Source of the DNA: Arenibacter sp041392165
GTDB lineage: Bacteria; Bacteroidota; Bacteroidia; Flavobacteriales; Flavobacteriaceae
Length of the DNA: 64,000 nucleotides
Reading direction: 5' to 3'
Assembly: GCA_041392165.1 (NCBI GenBank)
Contig: JAWKMN010000001.1
Span: 124,001 to 188,000, forward strand
Shown piece by piece: positions 17,668 to 26,398 of the stretch. Numbering within the stretch: the stretch's first letter is position 1; each line of letters opens with the position of its first letter. Position numbers and translations under genes: made by a program. The notes below the pieces were generated by a model, which ran no database searches, was not told the DNA's origin, and worked only from the letters and a program-made list of their open reading frames with translations.

Positions 17668-19230
17668 ATGAAAAAAATACTGTTTGTTGCATTAGGACTT
17701 TCTATGGCCTGCAACTCATCGCAAAAAACCATTTCCCAACAAATTGAACCGGTAAATACCGATGTTGACCCTCAGATTTATGCCCAAACCATTACGGAGG
17801 CCGAATTAAAGGAACATCTTTATATCTATGCTTCGGATGAATTTGAAGGTAGGGATACCGGGGAGCCGGGACAAAAACTGGCAGTTGAATATCTCAAAAA
17901 GGAATATGTTGGGCTGGGTATTCCTGCAGCCCAATCTGACGGGAATTATTTTCAAAATGTACCATTGGTCATAAGTAAATTGCCTAAGGGATCTGTTTCC
18001 ATTAATGGGAAGCAATACGAAAATGGAGAAGGGCTGTTGACTTTTGCAGAGGCTTTAGGCACCTATAATAATATAGTATATGTGAAGCATGGAATTGAAG
18101 ATGGAAATTATTCCGATTATGCCGGTGTGGACGTAAAAGGTAAAATAGTATTGATAAAGTCCGGAGAGCCTATGAACGATGACGGAACCTATACACTTTC
18201 TGGCTCAAATGAAATGTCGGTTTGGAGCAATATGTCCGAATCTATTGGCAAAAGAATGGAATTGGCTTCTGGTAAAGGTGCCATTGGCGTCCTATATTTT
18301 GATAAGGACAATTATGGCCGGTTTAAAAACAGGTTTAATTATATGCAGCGCCAAGACGGTGGCAGTATGGGGCTGAAAGATGAAGTTCAAAATGATTTTT
18401 TCAGTTTTTTTATTGATGCCGATGTGGCAAATACAATTTTACCCAATATTATCTCTGAAAATACTTCGAAAAACATTTCCACCAATTTGATCCTGAATAT
18501 TGAAAGTGATAGTCAGGATGTGGAATCCGAGAATGTAGTAGCGATGATTAAGGGATCTGAAAAGCCGCATGAGTATGTTATTGTTTCGGCCCATCTTGAT
18601 CATGTTGGCGTAAACAAAGAAGGGGAAATTTATAATGGTGCAGATGATGACGGTTCCGGAACCGTTGGTATTTTAGAGGTTGCCGAGGCCTTTAAAAAGG
18701 CTGCGGATGATGGTCACGGCCCTAAAAGATCTATCGTATTTCTACATGTTACCGGAGAGGAAAAAGGGCTTTTGGGTTCAAAATATTATGCCGATCACGA
18801 TCCTATTTTTCCTTTGTCCCAAACGGTGGCCAATTTAAATATTGATATGATAGGGAGGATAGACCCAAATCGCAAAGGGGATAGGAATTATATTTATTTA
18901 ATTGGTTCCGATAAGTTAAGTACCGAGCTTCATGAATTATCGGAAGAGGTCAATAAAAAATATATGAATATAGAATTGGATTACACCTATAATGATGAAA
19001 ATGATCCCAACCGTTTCTATTACAGAAGTGATCATTATAATTTCGCAAAGAATAATATCCCCGTTATATTCTATTTTAATGGAACCCATGCCGACTATCA
19101 CCAGCCTGGGGATACACCGGACAAAATAAATTATGACCTACTCCAAAATAGAACCAGGTTGGTGTTTTTTACTGCTTGGGAAATAGCTAATAGGGAAGCC
19201 CGTTTAAAGGTGGATAAAGGTACTAGGTAA
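17668..19230 (+). CDS. M28-family zinc peptidase lipoprotein
   Basis: A 520-residue exported di-zinc peptidase. The signal peptide ends at a lipobox-like SMAC (Cys about 15). A PA-like insert (about residues 100-260) precedes the catalytic M28 domain. Zinc ligands and catalytic residues are visible in order: HLDHVG, GADDDGSGT, GEEKGLLGS, NIDMIGR, and HADYHQPGDT near the C-terminus. These fit an aminopeptidase/carboxypeptidase acting at the cell surface or in the periplasm. It lies divergent to the hydroxyproline operon, so a shared role in using collagen-like peptides is possible but speculative. Confidence 0.93.
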   Translation: MKKILFVALGLSMACNSSQKTISQQIEPVNTDVDPQIYAQTITEAELKEHLYIYASDEFEGRDTGEPGQKLAVEYLKKEYVGLGIPAAQSDGNYFQNVPLVISKLPKGSVSINGKQYENGEGLLTFAEALGTYNNIVYVKHGIEDGNYSDYAGVDVKGKIVLIKSGEPMNDDGTYTLSGSNEMSVWSNMSESIGKRMELASGKGAIGVLYFDKDNYGRFKNRFNYMQRQDGGSMGLKDEVQNDFFSFFIDADVANTILPNIISENTSKNISTNLILNIESDSQDVESENVVAMIKGSEKPHEYVIVSAHLDHVGVNKEGEIYNGADDDGSGTVGILEVAEAFKKAADDGHGPKRSIVFLHVTGEEKGLLGSKYYADHDPIFPLSQTVANLNIDMIGRIDPNRKGDRNYIYLIGSDKLSTELHELSEEVNKKYMNIELDYTYNDENDPNRFYYRSDHYNFAKNNIPVIFYFNGTHADYHQPGDTPDKINYDLLQNRTRLVFFTAWEIANREARLKVDKGTR

Positions 19231-19257
19231 TATAAATTGCAAAGAAATAATGGTTTT

Positions 19258-19293
19258 AAAAAGGTGGATGAAATTTGATTTGTCCACCTTTTT
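19258..19293 (+). terminator. Terminator after the M28 peptidase gene
   Basis: An 11-bp stem (AAAAAGGTGGA with TCCACCTTTTT) with a 13-base loop and a T-run, 28 bases after the stop codon. Confidence 0.85.
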
Positions 19294-19555
19294 TATGTTC
19301 AATCCTTAAGGATTTTGTTGCTCATAGGCCTATTCCCATTGGTTGTGCAATCTAAGGGAAAGTTGGAATAATACCACAAGGGAAGGAGAAGGTTATATTC
19401 CAAACAATCGGTAACTTTTATGTTGAACATCGTAATTATTCCTATATTAATTTCAATGATTTACAAGATAGTCTTAATTTTGCATGCTATTAAAAAGTAG
19501 GCATTGCGCCTCTTTATCAACATTTAATCTAAGATTGTAATCATAACCCTATAAA
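19294..19555 (+). other. Leader region upstream of leuC
   Basis: Together with the terminator it forms a 325-base gap before leuC. It contains a TAATTTTG -7-like element. I found no leucine-rich leader peptide and no clear attenuator hairpin. Confidence 0.4.
19475..19482 (+). promoter_or_regulatory. Candidate -7 element TAATTTTG of the leu operon
   Basis: TAATTTTG fits TAnnTTTG and would give a leader of about 65-70 bases before leuC. No exact TTG is found at -33. Confidence 0.35.
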
Positions 19556-20965
19556 ATGAAGAAAACGTTATTTGATAAAGTATGGGATTCCCATGTGGTT
19601 CATAAGATAGAAAATGGACCGGATGTATTGTTCATTGACCGTCACATGGTTCATGAAGTTACCAGTCCGGTAGCATTTCTAGGCATAAAAAGTAGGGGCA
19701 TTCCAGTAATGTATCCAGGGCGAACTTTTGCCACTGCAGATCACAATACGCCGACCATTAACCAACATTTGCCGGTAAAAGATCCACTTTCGGCCAATCA
19801 ATTAAAGGCATTGGAGGAGAATTCCAAAGAGCACGGTATTTCCTATTGGGGTCTTGGACACGAGAAAAATGGAATTGTACACGTGGTAGGTCCGGAATAT
19901 GGAATAACCCAACCTGGTGCTACCATTGTATGTGGTGATTCGCACACCTCTACCCACGGTGCATTTGGGGCCATAGCTTTTGGTATTGGAACTTCCGAAG
20001 TGGAAATGGTATTGGCCACCCAATGCATAATGCAACCGAAGGCCAAATCCATGCGTATCAATGTAAACGGAAAGCTCAGTAAGGGTGTTACCCCAAAAGA
20101 TGTGGCGCTATATATCATTTCCAAGTTAACGACTTCCGGTGCCACAGGATATTTTGTGGAATATGCAGGTGATGTTTTTAGAAACATGACCATGGAAGGT
20201 AGGATGACGGTTTGCAACCTAAGTATTGAAATGGGTGCCCGGGGAGGGATGATAGCTCCGGACGAAAAAACCTTCGAATATATCAAAGGACGTGAATTTA
20301 CCCCTGTAGGTGCCAATTGGGACAGGGCCATGGAGTATTGGAAAACACTTTCAACAGATGAAGGGGCCACTTTTGATAAAGAAATAACTTTTGACGCTGC
20401 GGATATAGAGCCTATGATTACCTATGGCACCAATCCAGGAATGGGTATCGGAATTTCCAATGGTATTCCAAAGGCCGAAACTGTGGAGGGCGGTGTTGCC
20501 ACGTATAAAAAATCCCTTCAATATATGGCTTTCCATGAAGGTGACAATATGATTGGAAAGCCAATTGATTTTGTGTTTTTGGGTAGTTGCACCAATGGCC
20601 GTATTGAAGACTTCAGGGCTTTTGCTTCTTTGGTAAAAGGTAGAAAGAAAGCACCTAATGTTACTGCTTGGCTGGTACCTGGATCCCATAAGGTGGAATC
20701 TGCTATTAAGGAAGAAGGAATTTTGGATATTTTGCATGATGCCGGTTTTGAACTGAGGGAGCCCGGATGCTCTGCGTGTTTGGCCATGAACGATGATAAG
20801 GTACCTGCCGGGAAATATGCGGTTAGTACCTCCAATAGAAATTTTGAAGGTAGACAAGGTCCCGGATCCAGAACGCTTTTGGCCAGTCCGTTGGTGGCAG
20901 CTGCAGCTGCCGTTACCGGAATGGTGACCGATCCAAGGGAGCTGATGCAGGAGGAATTGGTTTAA
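19556..20965 (+). CDS. leuC: 3-isopropylmalate dehydratase large subunit LeuC
   Basis: A 469-residue aconitase-family subunit that, with LeuD, isomerises 2- to 3-isopropylmalate. The cysteines for the 4Fe-4S cluster are seen in FLGSCTNGR and in GCSACLAMN. Other signatures are VCGDSHTSTHGAFGAIAFGIGTSE (split: VCGDSHTSTHG, AFGIGTSE) near residues 124-150 and the final GPGSRTLLASP. It is first in leuC-leuD-leuA-leuB, with unusually long gaps (161, 125 and 151 bases) between the genes. Confidence 0.97.
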   Translation: MKKTLFDKVWDSHVVHKIENGPDVLFIDRHMVHEVTSPVAFLGIKSRGIPVMYPGRTFATADHNTPTINQHLPVKDPLSANQLKALEENSKEHGISYWGLGHEKNGIVHVVGPEYGITQPGATIVCGDSHTSTHGAFGAIAFGIGTSEVEMVLATQCIMQPKAKSMRINVNGKLSKGVTPKDVALYIISKLTTSGATGYFVEYAGDVFRNMTMEGRMTVCNLSIEMGARGGMIAPDEKTFEYIKGREFTPVGANWDRAMEYWKTLSTDEGATFDKEITFDAADIEPMITYGTNPGMGIGISNGIPKAETVEGGVATYKKSLQYMAFHEGDNMIGKPIDFVFLGSCTNGRIEDFRAFASLVKGRKKAPNVTAWLVPGSHKVESAIKEEGILDILHDAGFELREPGCSACLAMNDDKVPAGKYAVSTSNRNFEGRQGPGSRTLLASPLVAAAAAVTGMVTDPRELMQEELV

Positions 20966-21126
20966 AGCTATAAAGGGCTTATAGAAAGCTGGAGTATTCC
21001 TTAGAATTGGTAGCTTCCTTTAAAATGTCTTTGGGAGCATCCATTAAGAGGTCAAAATAATTTTATAATAAAATAAAGTTTAATGTTCGCTTGGCGTTCT
21101 GCGCCGAGTACTTAAGTTAAAATAAC

Positions 21127-21723
21127 ATGGCATACGATAAATTTAATATCCTTAAAACAACAGCGGTTCCGCTTCCTATTGAAAATGTGGATACGGACCA
21201 AATAATTCCGGCCCGTTTTCTTAAGGCGACCGAGCGTAAAGGGTTTGGGGACAATTTGTTCAGGGATTGGCGCTACAATCCGGATAACAGCCCAAAAGAG
21301 GATTTTGTTCTTAACAATCCTACCTTTGGAGGTAAAATACTGGTGGGAGGCAAAAATTTTGGATCAGGCTCTTCCAGGGAACATGCTGCCTGGGCGGTAT
21401 ACGATTACGGATTTAGGTGCGTGGTATCCAGTTTTTTTGCCGATATTTTTAAGAACAACTGCTTAAACATAGGGGTATTGCCGGTTCAGGTAAGTGCCCC
21501 GTTTTTGGAAAGAATATTTGAAGCGATCTATGCGGATCCAAAAACGGAATTGGTGGTCAATTTACCGGAACAGACCATTACCTTGACTACGACCGGGGAG
21601 TCCGAAAGCTTTGATATCAACAATTACAAAAAGGATAATATGCTGAACGGTTTTGATGATATTGATTATCTTTTGAACATAAAAGGGAATATTAGGGAAT
21701 TTGCCGAAGATACTCCACTGTAA
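21127..21723 (+). CDS. leuD: 3-isopropylmalate dehydratase small subunit LeuD
   Basis: A 198-residue swivel-domain partner of LeuC, normal length. It shows NVDTDQIIPARFLK at about residues 20-33, and NFGSGSSREHAAWA at about residues 77-90, which supplies the substrate-binding Ser/Arg loop. It is encoded directly after leuC on the same strand. Confidence 0.97.
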   Translation: MAYDKFNILKTTAVPLPIENVDTDQIIPARFLKATERKGFGDNLFRDWRYNPDNSPKEDFVLNNPTFGGKILVGGKNFGSGSSREHAAWAVYDYGFRCVVSSFFADIFKNNCLNIGVLPVQVSAPFLERIFEAIYADPKTELVVNLPEQTITLTTTGESESFDINNYKKDNMLNGFDDIDYLLNIKGNIREFAEDTPL

Positions 21724-21848
21724 AATATTGCAACGGTATATGTGCCATAAACAGGGAATGGTGGTTCCCTTGGTCTTGTAAGCGGGTAAACATTTTACTG
21801 TATTTTAAATTGTGGGTCAATTGGGCTACGATTACTAGTTCTGCATAA

Positions 21849-23366
21849 ATGAAACGAAGAATAATTGAAATAATGGACACCACCCTTCGGGATGGGGAAC
21901 AGACTTCAGGGGTGTCCTTTTCGGCATCCGAAAAACTTACTTTGGCCAAGTTGCTGTTGGATGAGCTGAATGTGGATAGAATTGAAGTGGCCTCGGCCCG
22001 GGTTTCGGAAGGGGAACTCTCAGCCGTACAACAGATTACGGATTGGGCCGCTTCCAAAGGATATTTGGAACGTGTAGAGGTATTGACATTTGTGGACGGT
22101 GGTGTTTCTATCGATTGGATGAAAAAATCCGGTGCCAAGGTCCAGAATCTTTTGACAAAAGGTTCTATGAACCACCTAACGCACCAACTTAAGAAAACGC
22201 CGCAACAACACTTTACGGAAATAGAAAAAACCATTGCGGAAGCAGCCAAGGAAGGCATTTCTACCAATGTATATTTGGAGGATTGGAGCAATGGGATGAG
22301 AAATTCCAAGGAATATGTGTTCCAATTTTTGGATTTTCTGGCCACTCAGCCTATTAAAAGGGTCTTGCTGCCCGATACCCTGGGAATCTTGACCTATACC
22401 GAAACCAACCGTTATATTTCGGAAGTAGTACAGCGTTATCCCAAGATGCATTTCGATTTTCATGGGCATAACGATTATGACTTAAGTGTTTCCAATGTTA
22501 TGGAGGCATTAAAAGCAGGTTGTCACGGACTTCATTTAACCGTAAACGGTATGGGTGAAAGGGCAGGAAACGCCCCTATGGCAAGTGCCATTGCGGTAAT
22601 CAACGATTTTATGCCCGATATTGAGGTGGCCGTGAACGAATCTTCCCTTTACAAGGTGAGTAAATTGGTTTCCGCCTTTACCGGTTTTGGAATACCGGCC
22701 AATAAACCAATTGTTGGGGATAATGTTTTTACCCAAACTGCAGGAATCCATGCCGATGGAGATAGTAAAAAGAACCTGTATTTTAATGATCTGATGCCGG
22801 AGCGATTTGGGAGAAAACGTAGGTACGCATTAGGGAAAACCTCGGGAAAGGCCAATATTCAAAAAAACTTACAGGAGCTGGGGCTAACGCTCAACGATGA
22901 TGAGCTAAAAAAGGTTACGGCCCGTATAATTGAATTGGGGGATAAAAAGGAAAAGGTAACCAAGGAAGACCTGCCCTATATTATTTCCGATGTTTTGGAT
23001 AGCAATACCTATCAGCAAAAGGTATTTGTTAAATCATACGTACTTACCCATTCCAAAGGTTTAAAGCCATCCACTACCCTGTCTCTCGAAATTAATGGGG
23101 AACATATAGAGGAACACGCTCAGGGCGATGGGCAATATGATGCTTTTATGAATGCCTTGAGAAAAATATATAAGTCCAAGAAAATGGAATTGCCCACTTT
23201 GGTGGATTATGTGGTACGAATTCCGCCAGGGAGTAATTCCGATGCGCTCTGCGAAACTATTATTACATGGAAAAACGGGGATAAGGAATTTACATCGAGA
23301 GGGTTGGATTCCGATCAAACCGTATCGGCCATAAAAGCGACCGAGAAAATGTTGAACATAATCTAG
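21849..23366 (+). CDS. leuA: 2-isopropylmalate synthase-like enzyme (LeuA/CimA family)
   Basis: A 505-residue HMGL-type acyl-CoA condensing enzyme with a C-terminal LeuA regulatory domain. The catalytic barrel begins with MDTTLRDGEQTSGVSFS; metal-binding FHGHNDYD and NGMGERAGN follow at about residues 200-240. From about residue 380 the fold matches the allosteric dimer domain that senses leucine or isoleucine. Its place between leuD and leuB argues for 2-isopropylmalate synthase. However, this shorter Bacteroidota clade is also close to citramalate synthase, and LeuB/C/D act in both routes, so substrate (2-oxoisovalerate or pyruvate) is not settled by sequence. Confidence 0.88.
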   Translation: MKRRIIEIMDTTLRDGEQTSGVSFSASEKLTLAKLLLDELNVDRIEVASARVSEGELSAVQQITDWAASKGYLERVEVLTFVDGGVSIDWMKKSGAKVQNLLTKGSMNHLTHQLKKTPQQHFTEIEKTIAEAAKEGISTNVYLEDWSNGMRNSKEYVFQFLDFLATQPIKRVLLPDTLGILTYTETNRYISEVVQRYPKMHFDFHGHNDYDLSVSNVMEALKAGCHGLHLTVNGMGERAGNAPMASAIAVINDFMPDIEVAVNESSLYKVSKLVSAFTGFGIPANKPIVGDNVFTQTAGIHADGDSKKNLYFNDLMPERFGRKRRYALGKTSGKANIQKNLQELGLTLNDDELKKVTARIIELGDKKEKVTKEDLPYIISDVLDSNTYQQKVFVKSYVLTHSKGLKPSTTLSLEINGEHIEEHAQGDGQYDAFMNALRKIYKSKKMELPTLVDYVVRIPPGSNSDALCETIITWKNGDKEFTSRGLDSDQTVSAIKATEKMLNII

Positions 23367-23518
23367 GAAAAATACAAACAAGTATAACCATGCCATACAT
23401 AAAACGAATGGCAAAAAGCAAGAATAAATGAAACATCCAGGACTAAAGATTTTGTCACACGGCGGAATGATTATTTGGATGTTACATGTGACATTTGGAA
23501 AACAATAAATATAAATAC

Positions 23519-24574
23519 ATGAAATTAAATATTGCTCTTTTAGCAGGAGATGGAATAGGTCCTGAAGTTATTGATCAAGCTGTAAAAGTATCCAATGCCA
23601 TAGCTGCGAAATACAATCACGAAATAAGCTGGACACCTGCTTTGACAGGTGCGGCCGCAATTGATGCGGTTGGGGAACCTTATCCGGATGAAACCCATGC
23701 CGTTTGTGAAGCTGCGGATGCCGTTTTATTTGGTGCCATAGGGCATCCTAGGTTTGACAACGATCCTTCTGCCAAGGTACGTCCGGAACAGGGGTTATTG
23801 AAAATGAGACAAAAATTAGGTTTGTTCGCCAATGTTAGACCTACTTTTACGTTCCCTTCACTTATAGATAAATCCCCTTTGAAACGTGAACGTATAGAGG
23901 GTACGGATTTAATTATTCTCAGGGAATTGACAGGTGGGGTATATTTCGGGGAACGTGGGCGTAAGGATGATGGTAATACGGCCTTCGATACTATGACCTA
24001 TACCCGTGCGGAAATTCAACGTTTGGCCAAAAAAGGTTTTGAAATGGCCATGGCAAGATCCAAAAAGCTTTGTTGTGTAGATAAGGCCAACGTTTTGGAA
24101 TCTTCCAGATTGTGGAGGGAGACTGTACAAGCTATGGAAAAGGATTATCCGGAAGTAACGGTTTCTTACGAATTTGTGGATGCGGTAGCAATGAGATTGG
24201 TACAATGGCCAAGTTCTTATGACGTTATCATCACAGAAAACCTTTTTGGGGATATTTTGACCGATGAAGCTTCGGTAATTTCAGGGTCTATGGGATTAAT
24301 GCCCTCGGCTTCGGTAGGAACAAAAACCAGATTGTACGAGCCTATTCATGGATCATATCCGCAGGCGGCCGGTAAGGATATTGCAAATCCGTTGGCCACC
24401 GTACTTTCTGCGGCCATGATGTTTGAAGATTTCGATTTAAAGGAAGAGGCTCAGGCCATTCGCGATGTCGTGAATAAGTCCTTGGCCGAAGGTTTTGTTA
24501 CCGAAGATCTTTCCGAAGGTGGAAAAGCTTATAAGACCAGTGAAGTTGGTGACTGGTTGGCAAAGAACATTTAG
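23519..24574 (+). CDS. leuB: 3-isopropylmalate dehydrogenase LeuB
   Basis: A 351-residue NAD-dependent oxidative decarboxylase from the ATG chosen here. An upstream TTG at 23495 would add eight residues, but MKLNIALLAGDGIGPEV is the standard N-terminus. Signatures are LLAGDGIGPE, the LRELTGGVYFG loop, and NLFGDILTDEAS with GSMGLMPSAS, which hold the metal and substrate residues. It is the last gene of the leu operon and a strong terminator follows. Confidence 0.97.
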   Translation: MKLNIALLAGDGIGPEVIDQAVKVSNAIAAKYNHEISWTPALTGAAAIDAVGEPYPDETHAVCEAADAVLFGAIGHPRFDNDPSAKVRPEQGLLKMRQKLGLFANVRPTFTFPSLIDKSPLKRERIEGTDLIILRELTGGVYFGERGRKDDGNTAFDTMTYTRAEIQRLAKKGFEMAMARSKKLCCVDKANVLESSRLWRETVQAMEKDYPEVTVSYEFVDAVAMRLVQWPSSYDVIITENLFGDILTDEASVISGSMGLMPSASVGTKTRLYEPIHGSYPQAAGKDIANPLATVLSAAMMFEDFDLKEEAQAIRDVVNKSLAEGFVTEDLSEGGKAYKTSEVGDWLAKNI

Positions 24575-24607
24575 GTCAATGCTGTTCCTGTTTAGTCAGG
24601 AACTTAT

Positions 24608-24649
24608 AAAAAAAGGGAGGCTGTCTAAAAAGACAGCCTCCCTTTTTTT
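24608..24649. terminator. Bidirectional terminator between leuB and the small membrane protein gene
   Basis: A perfect 19-bp stem (AAAAAAAGGGAGGCTGTCT with its complement) around an AAAA loop. It has an A-run on the left and a T-run on the right, so it can work on both strands. It sits between convergent genes. Confidence 0.93.
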
Positions 24650-24668
24650 GCAGTAAATAATCTTATGC

Positions 24669-24842
24669 TTATTGGTTACGCTTCGCTTTTTTAGCTTCGC
24701 GCTTTTCTTTTAATATTTCCAAAATAGAACCTCCTATCCAATAGGGAATAACAAAAGTCAACAAAAAAATCATCAACCAAAATCCAATGGTCAAGATGGT
24801 CAAGAATGCTAAAAACCCTAAATATTGGTCGAAATCGAACAT
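24669..24842 (-). CDS. 57-residue membrane protein
   Basis: A short gene not covered by size-filtered ORF calls. It starts with MFDFDQYLGF and runs through a hydrophobic stretch of about 25 residues (roughly residues 9-33, with LAFLTILTIGFW). It ends in a basic tail (KEKREAKKAKRNQ). One transmembrane helix with a positively charged C-terminal tail fits a small inner-membrane protein. It converges on leuB across a bidirectional terminator that would serve as its own terminator. The coding case rests on the clear amphipathic layout, ATG start and terminator placement; I know no function. Confidence 0.68.
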   Translation of the reverse strand: MFDFDQYLGFLAFLTILTIGFWLMIFLLTFVIPYWIGGSILEILKEKREAKKAKRNQ

Positions 24843-25151
24843 GAGCGTTATATTTTTATATGGTAGTACAAAGATATCAAAATCTAAGTTATTATTCCAA
24901 GGGCTATTTAAAATAATTTAACTTAATATCCAAACAGCTTTGGCTATGGGACCAATAGGACAGGCTGGTAGGTTGTAAGCTATATGCCTTATGCTGTTGG
25001 CAGTAAAATCATTTTTTTTCGACTGTAAACTGCCACTGCCAACTATGACCAAAATCTTAACAACTACTCCCTATACCCCCTCATAGGGATCAGGCCTGTC
25101 TTTACTGGCAGGCCTGCCCAACTACATTCAGGCGGGGTTCTAAGCTATTAT
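24843..25151. repeat. Intergenic region with degenerate short repeats
   Basis: No gene is seen. Around 24990-25045 there is a run of TTGGCAGT and CTGCCACTGCCAACT words, facing each other as inverted copies. At 25091-25098 and 25109-25116 the palindromic octamer CAGGCCTG occurs twice, followed by CAGGCGGGG. Such degenerate GCCACTGCC-type islands are common between genes in flavobacteria. The same words recur at 33715-33830. Confidence 0.5.
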
Positions 25152-26324
25152 TTATTTCAGGTTGTCCAATATAAAATTCAGGGTACTATTCTTATTGAGG
25201 TTCTGTTTAAAAGCCACATTGTAATGTGTTATGTTATTTGCCAATCCCAGATCCTTAAAACGGTTTATCGTAGCTTCGGACTCCATGGTAACCTTACCTG
25301 TCAACAAAGTATCCATGGACAGGCCGGTCCTATGTCGTTTATAAATCTTTTTCAACCCACTTAGATACAACCGGTCCTTGGTAAATCCGCCTCCCCGATG
25401 AACCCGCATGGTTATGGTAAAGGCTTTGTTGCGGTCCAGTTTGTATTGTCCGTGAAGCATATCAAAAGTATCGGAAAAACCATATCCTTTTATCAAACTG
25501 TCCGAAGCCAAGACCCTGTAGGCCAGCTCCTTTAATCTTTTTAAAGTTAAGGCCCCGCTCATATATTCACTGAATACCGCCAGTCCTTCTTGGGTTTCCA
25601 CATTCTTTGGAAAACCGTTGTAAAAGACTTTTAAAGGTTGCAACATGCCATTATAGGTGGTTACCAAGTGTACCCCGATCTCATGATTGGCCAAGGTAAG
25701 TAGTTGGTTTCTGCTAAAAATGGTATTTTTCTTAATTAGAAGGGATTGGGTATTATTGCTCACCATGGCATCTGCAGCAATGCTATTGGAAAAGGAAATG
25801 TTCAGGGGAAAATTGTATTGTTGTACAAACTCTTCAAAATAGGCCTTTGCATCCTCCGGAGTATATATCTTTTCCATATCCCCGGTATCCGGTTCATCGG
25901 CCAAATGCAGAATAAACCTGGCATTCTGAACATCTTTCTCCGTGGGAGTACCGTATACCCTTAGTGAATTGTAATAGAACTTTTTGTTTTGCCCAATGGT
26001 CTCAATACATTGAATCATATTGGCATAGTAATACACCACTTCCCGATAAAATTTCATTATTTGTTCATCCTTAATTCGCTCCAAACGCTGGGAAAAGAAT
26101 AAACGGTTTAGTTTATAAGGATCAAATTGTAGCTTTTTGTATTTAAAAACAGGTTCGTCCACGTATTTGGATGAAAAAAACCGATGCTTTTCCTTTTCAA
26201 TATTTAAAGGATTCAGATAGGTAAGCAATTCAATTTTTTTTACCAGCCTGTCCAGGTCGGCATCTATTGCAAATACATTGGGAAACTGTTGTATAATTTC
26301 CTGTTGTCTACTTTCTTTGATCAT
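25152..26324 (-). CDS. DUF1704 / QEGLA-motif metallopeptidase-like protein
   Basis: A 390-residue protein with the family's two signatures: NHEIGVHLVT (a zinc-binding HExxxH) and VETQEGLAVFSEY, the QEGLA motif that supplies a further zinc-ligand Glu. The family is labelled flavohemoglobin-expression-modulating in databases. Eukaryotic relatives (KIAA0895L/MATCAP) are tubulin tyrosine carboxypeptidases, which supports a real zinc peptidase. There is no signal peptide, so it should act in the cytoplasm. Its bacterial substrate is unknown to me. It is followed by a repeat-bearing gap and preceded by the symporter gene on the same strand (74-base gap). Confidence 0.9.
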   Translation of the reverse strand: MIKESRQQEIIQQFPNVFAIDADLDRLVKKIELLTYLNPLNIEKEKHRFFSSKYVDEPVFKYKKLQFDPYKLNRLFFSQRLERIKDEQIMKFYREVVYYYANMIQCIETIGQNKKFYYNSLRVYGTPTEKDVQNARFILHLADEPDTGDMEKIYTPEDAKAYFEEFVQQYNFPLNISFSNSIAADAMVSNNTQSLLIKKNTIFSRNQLLTLANHEIGVHLVTTYNGMLQPLKVFYNGFPKNVETQEGLAVFSEYMSGALTLKRLKELAYRVLASDSLIKGYGFSDTFDMLHGQYKLDRNKAFTITMRVHRGGGFTKDRLYLSGLKKIYKRHRTGLSMDTLLTGKVTMESEATINRFKDLGLANNITHYNVAFKQNLNKNSTLNFILDNLK

Positions 26325-26398
26325 ATCTACAATTGTAATACCCTGCTAAAACCTACAATCCCATTTGGCGGTACCGACATAAGTTAAAGGATAATGCT

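Noticed and set aside
19294..19555. Leucine attenuator with leader peptide
   Set aside because: No short frame with tandem Leu codons and no alternative terminator/antiterminator stems could be recognised.
21692..22345. A 217-residue antisense frame inside leuA
   Set aside because: It is a codon-bias shadow of a strongly conserved gene on the other strand and has no recognisable domain.
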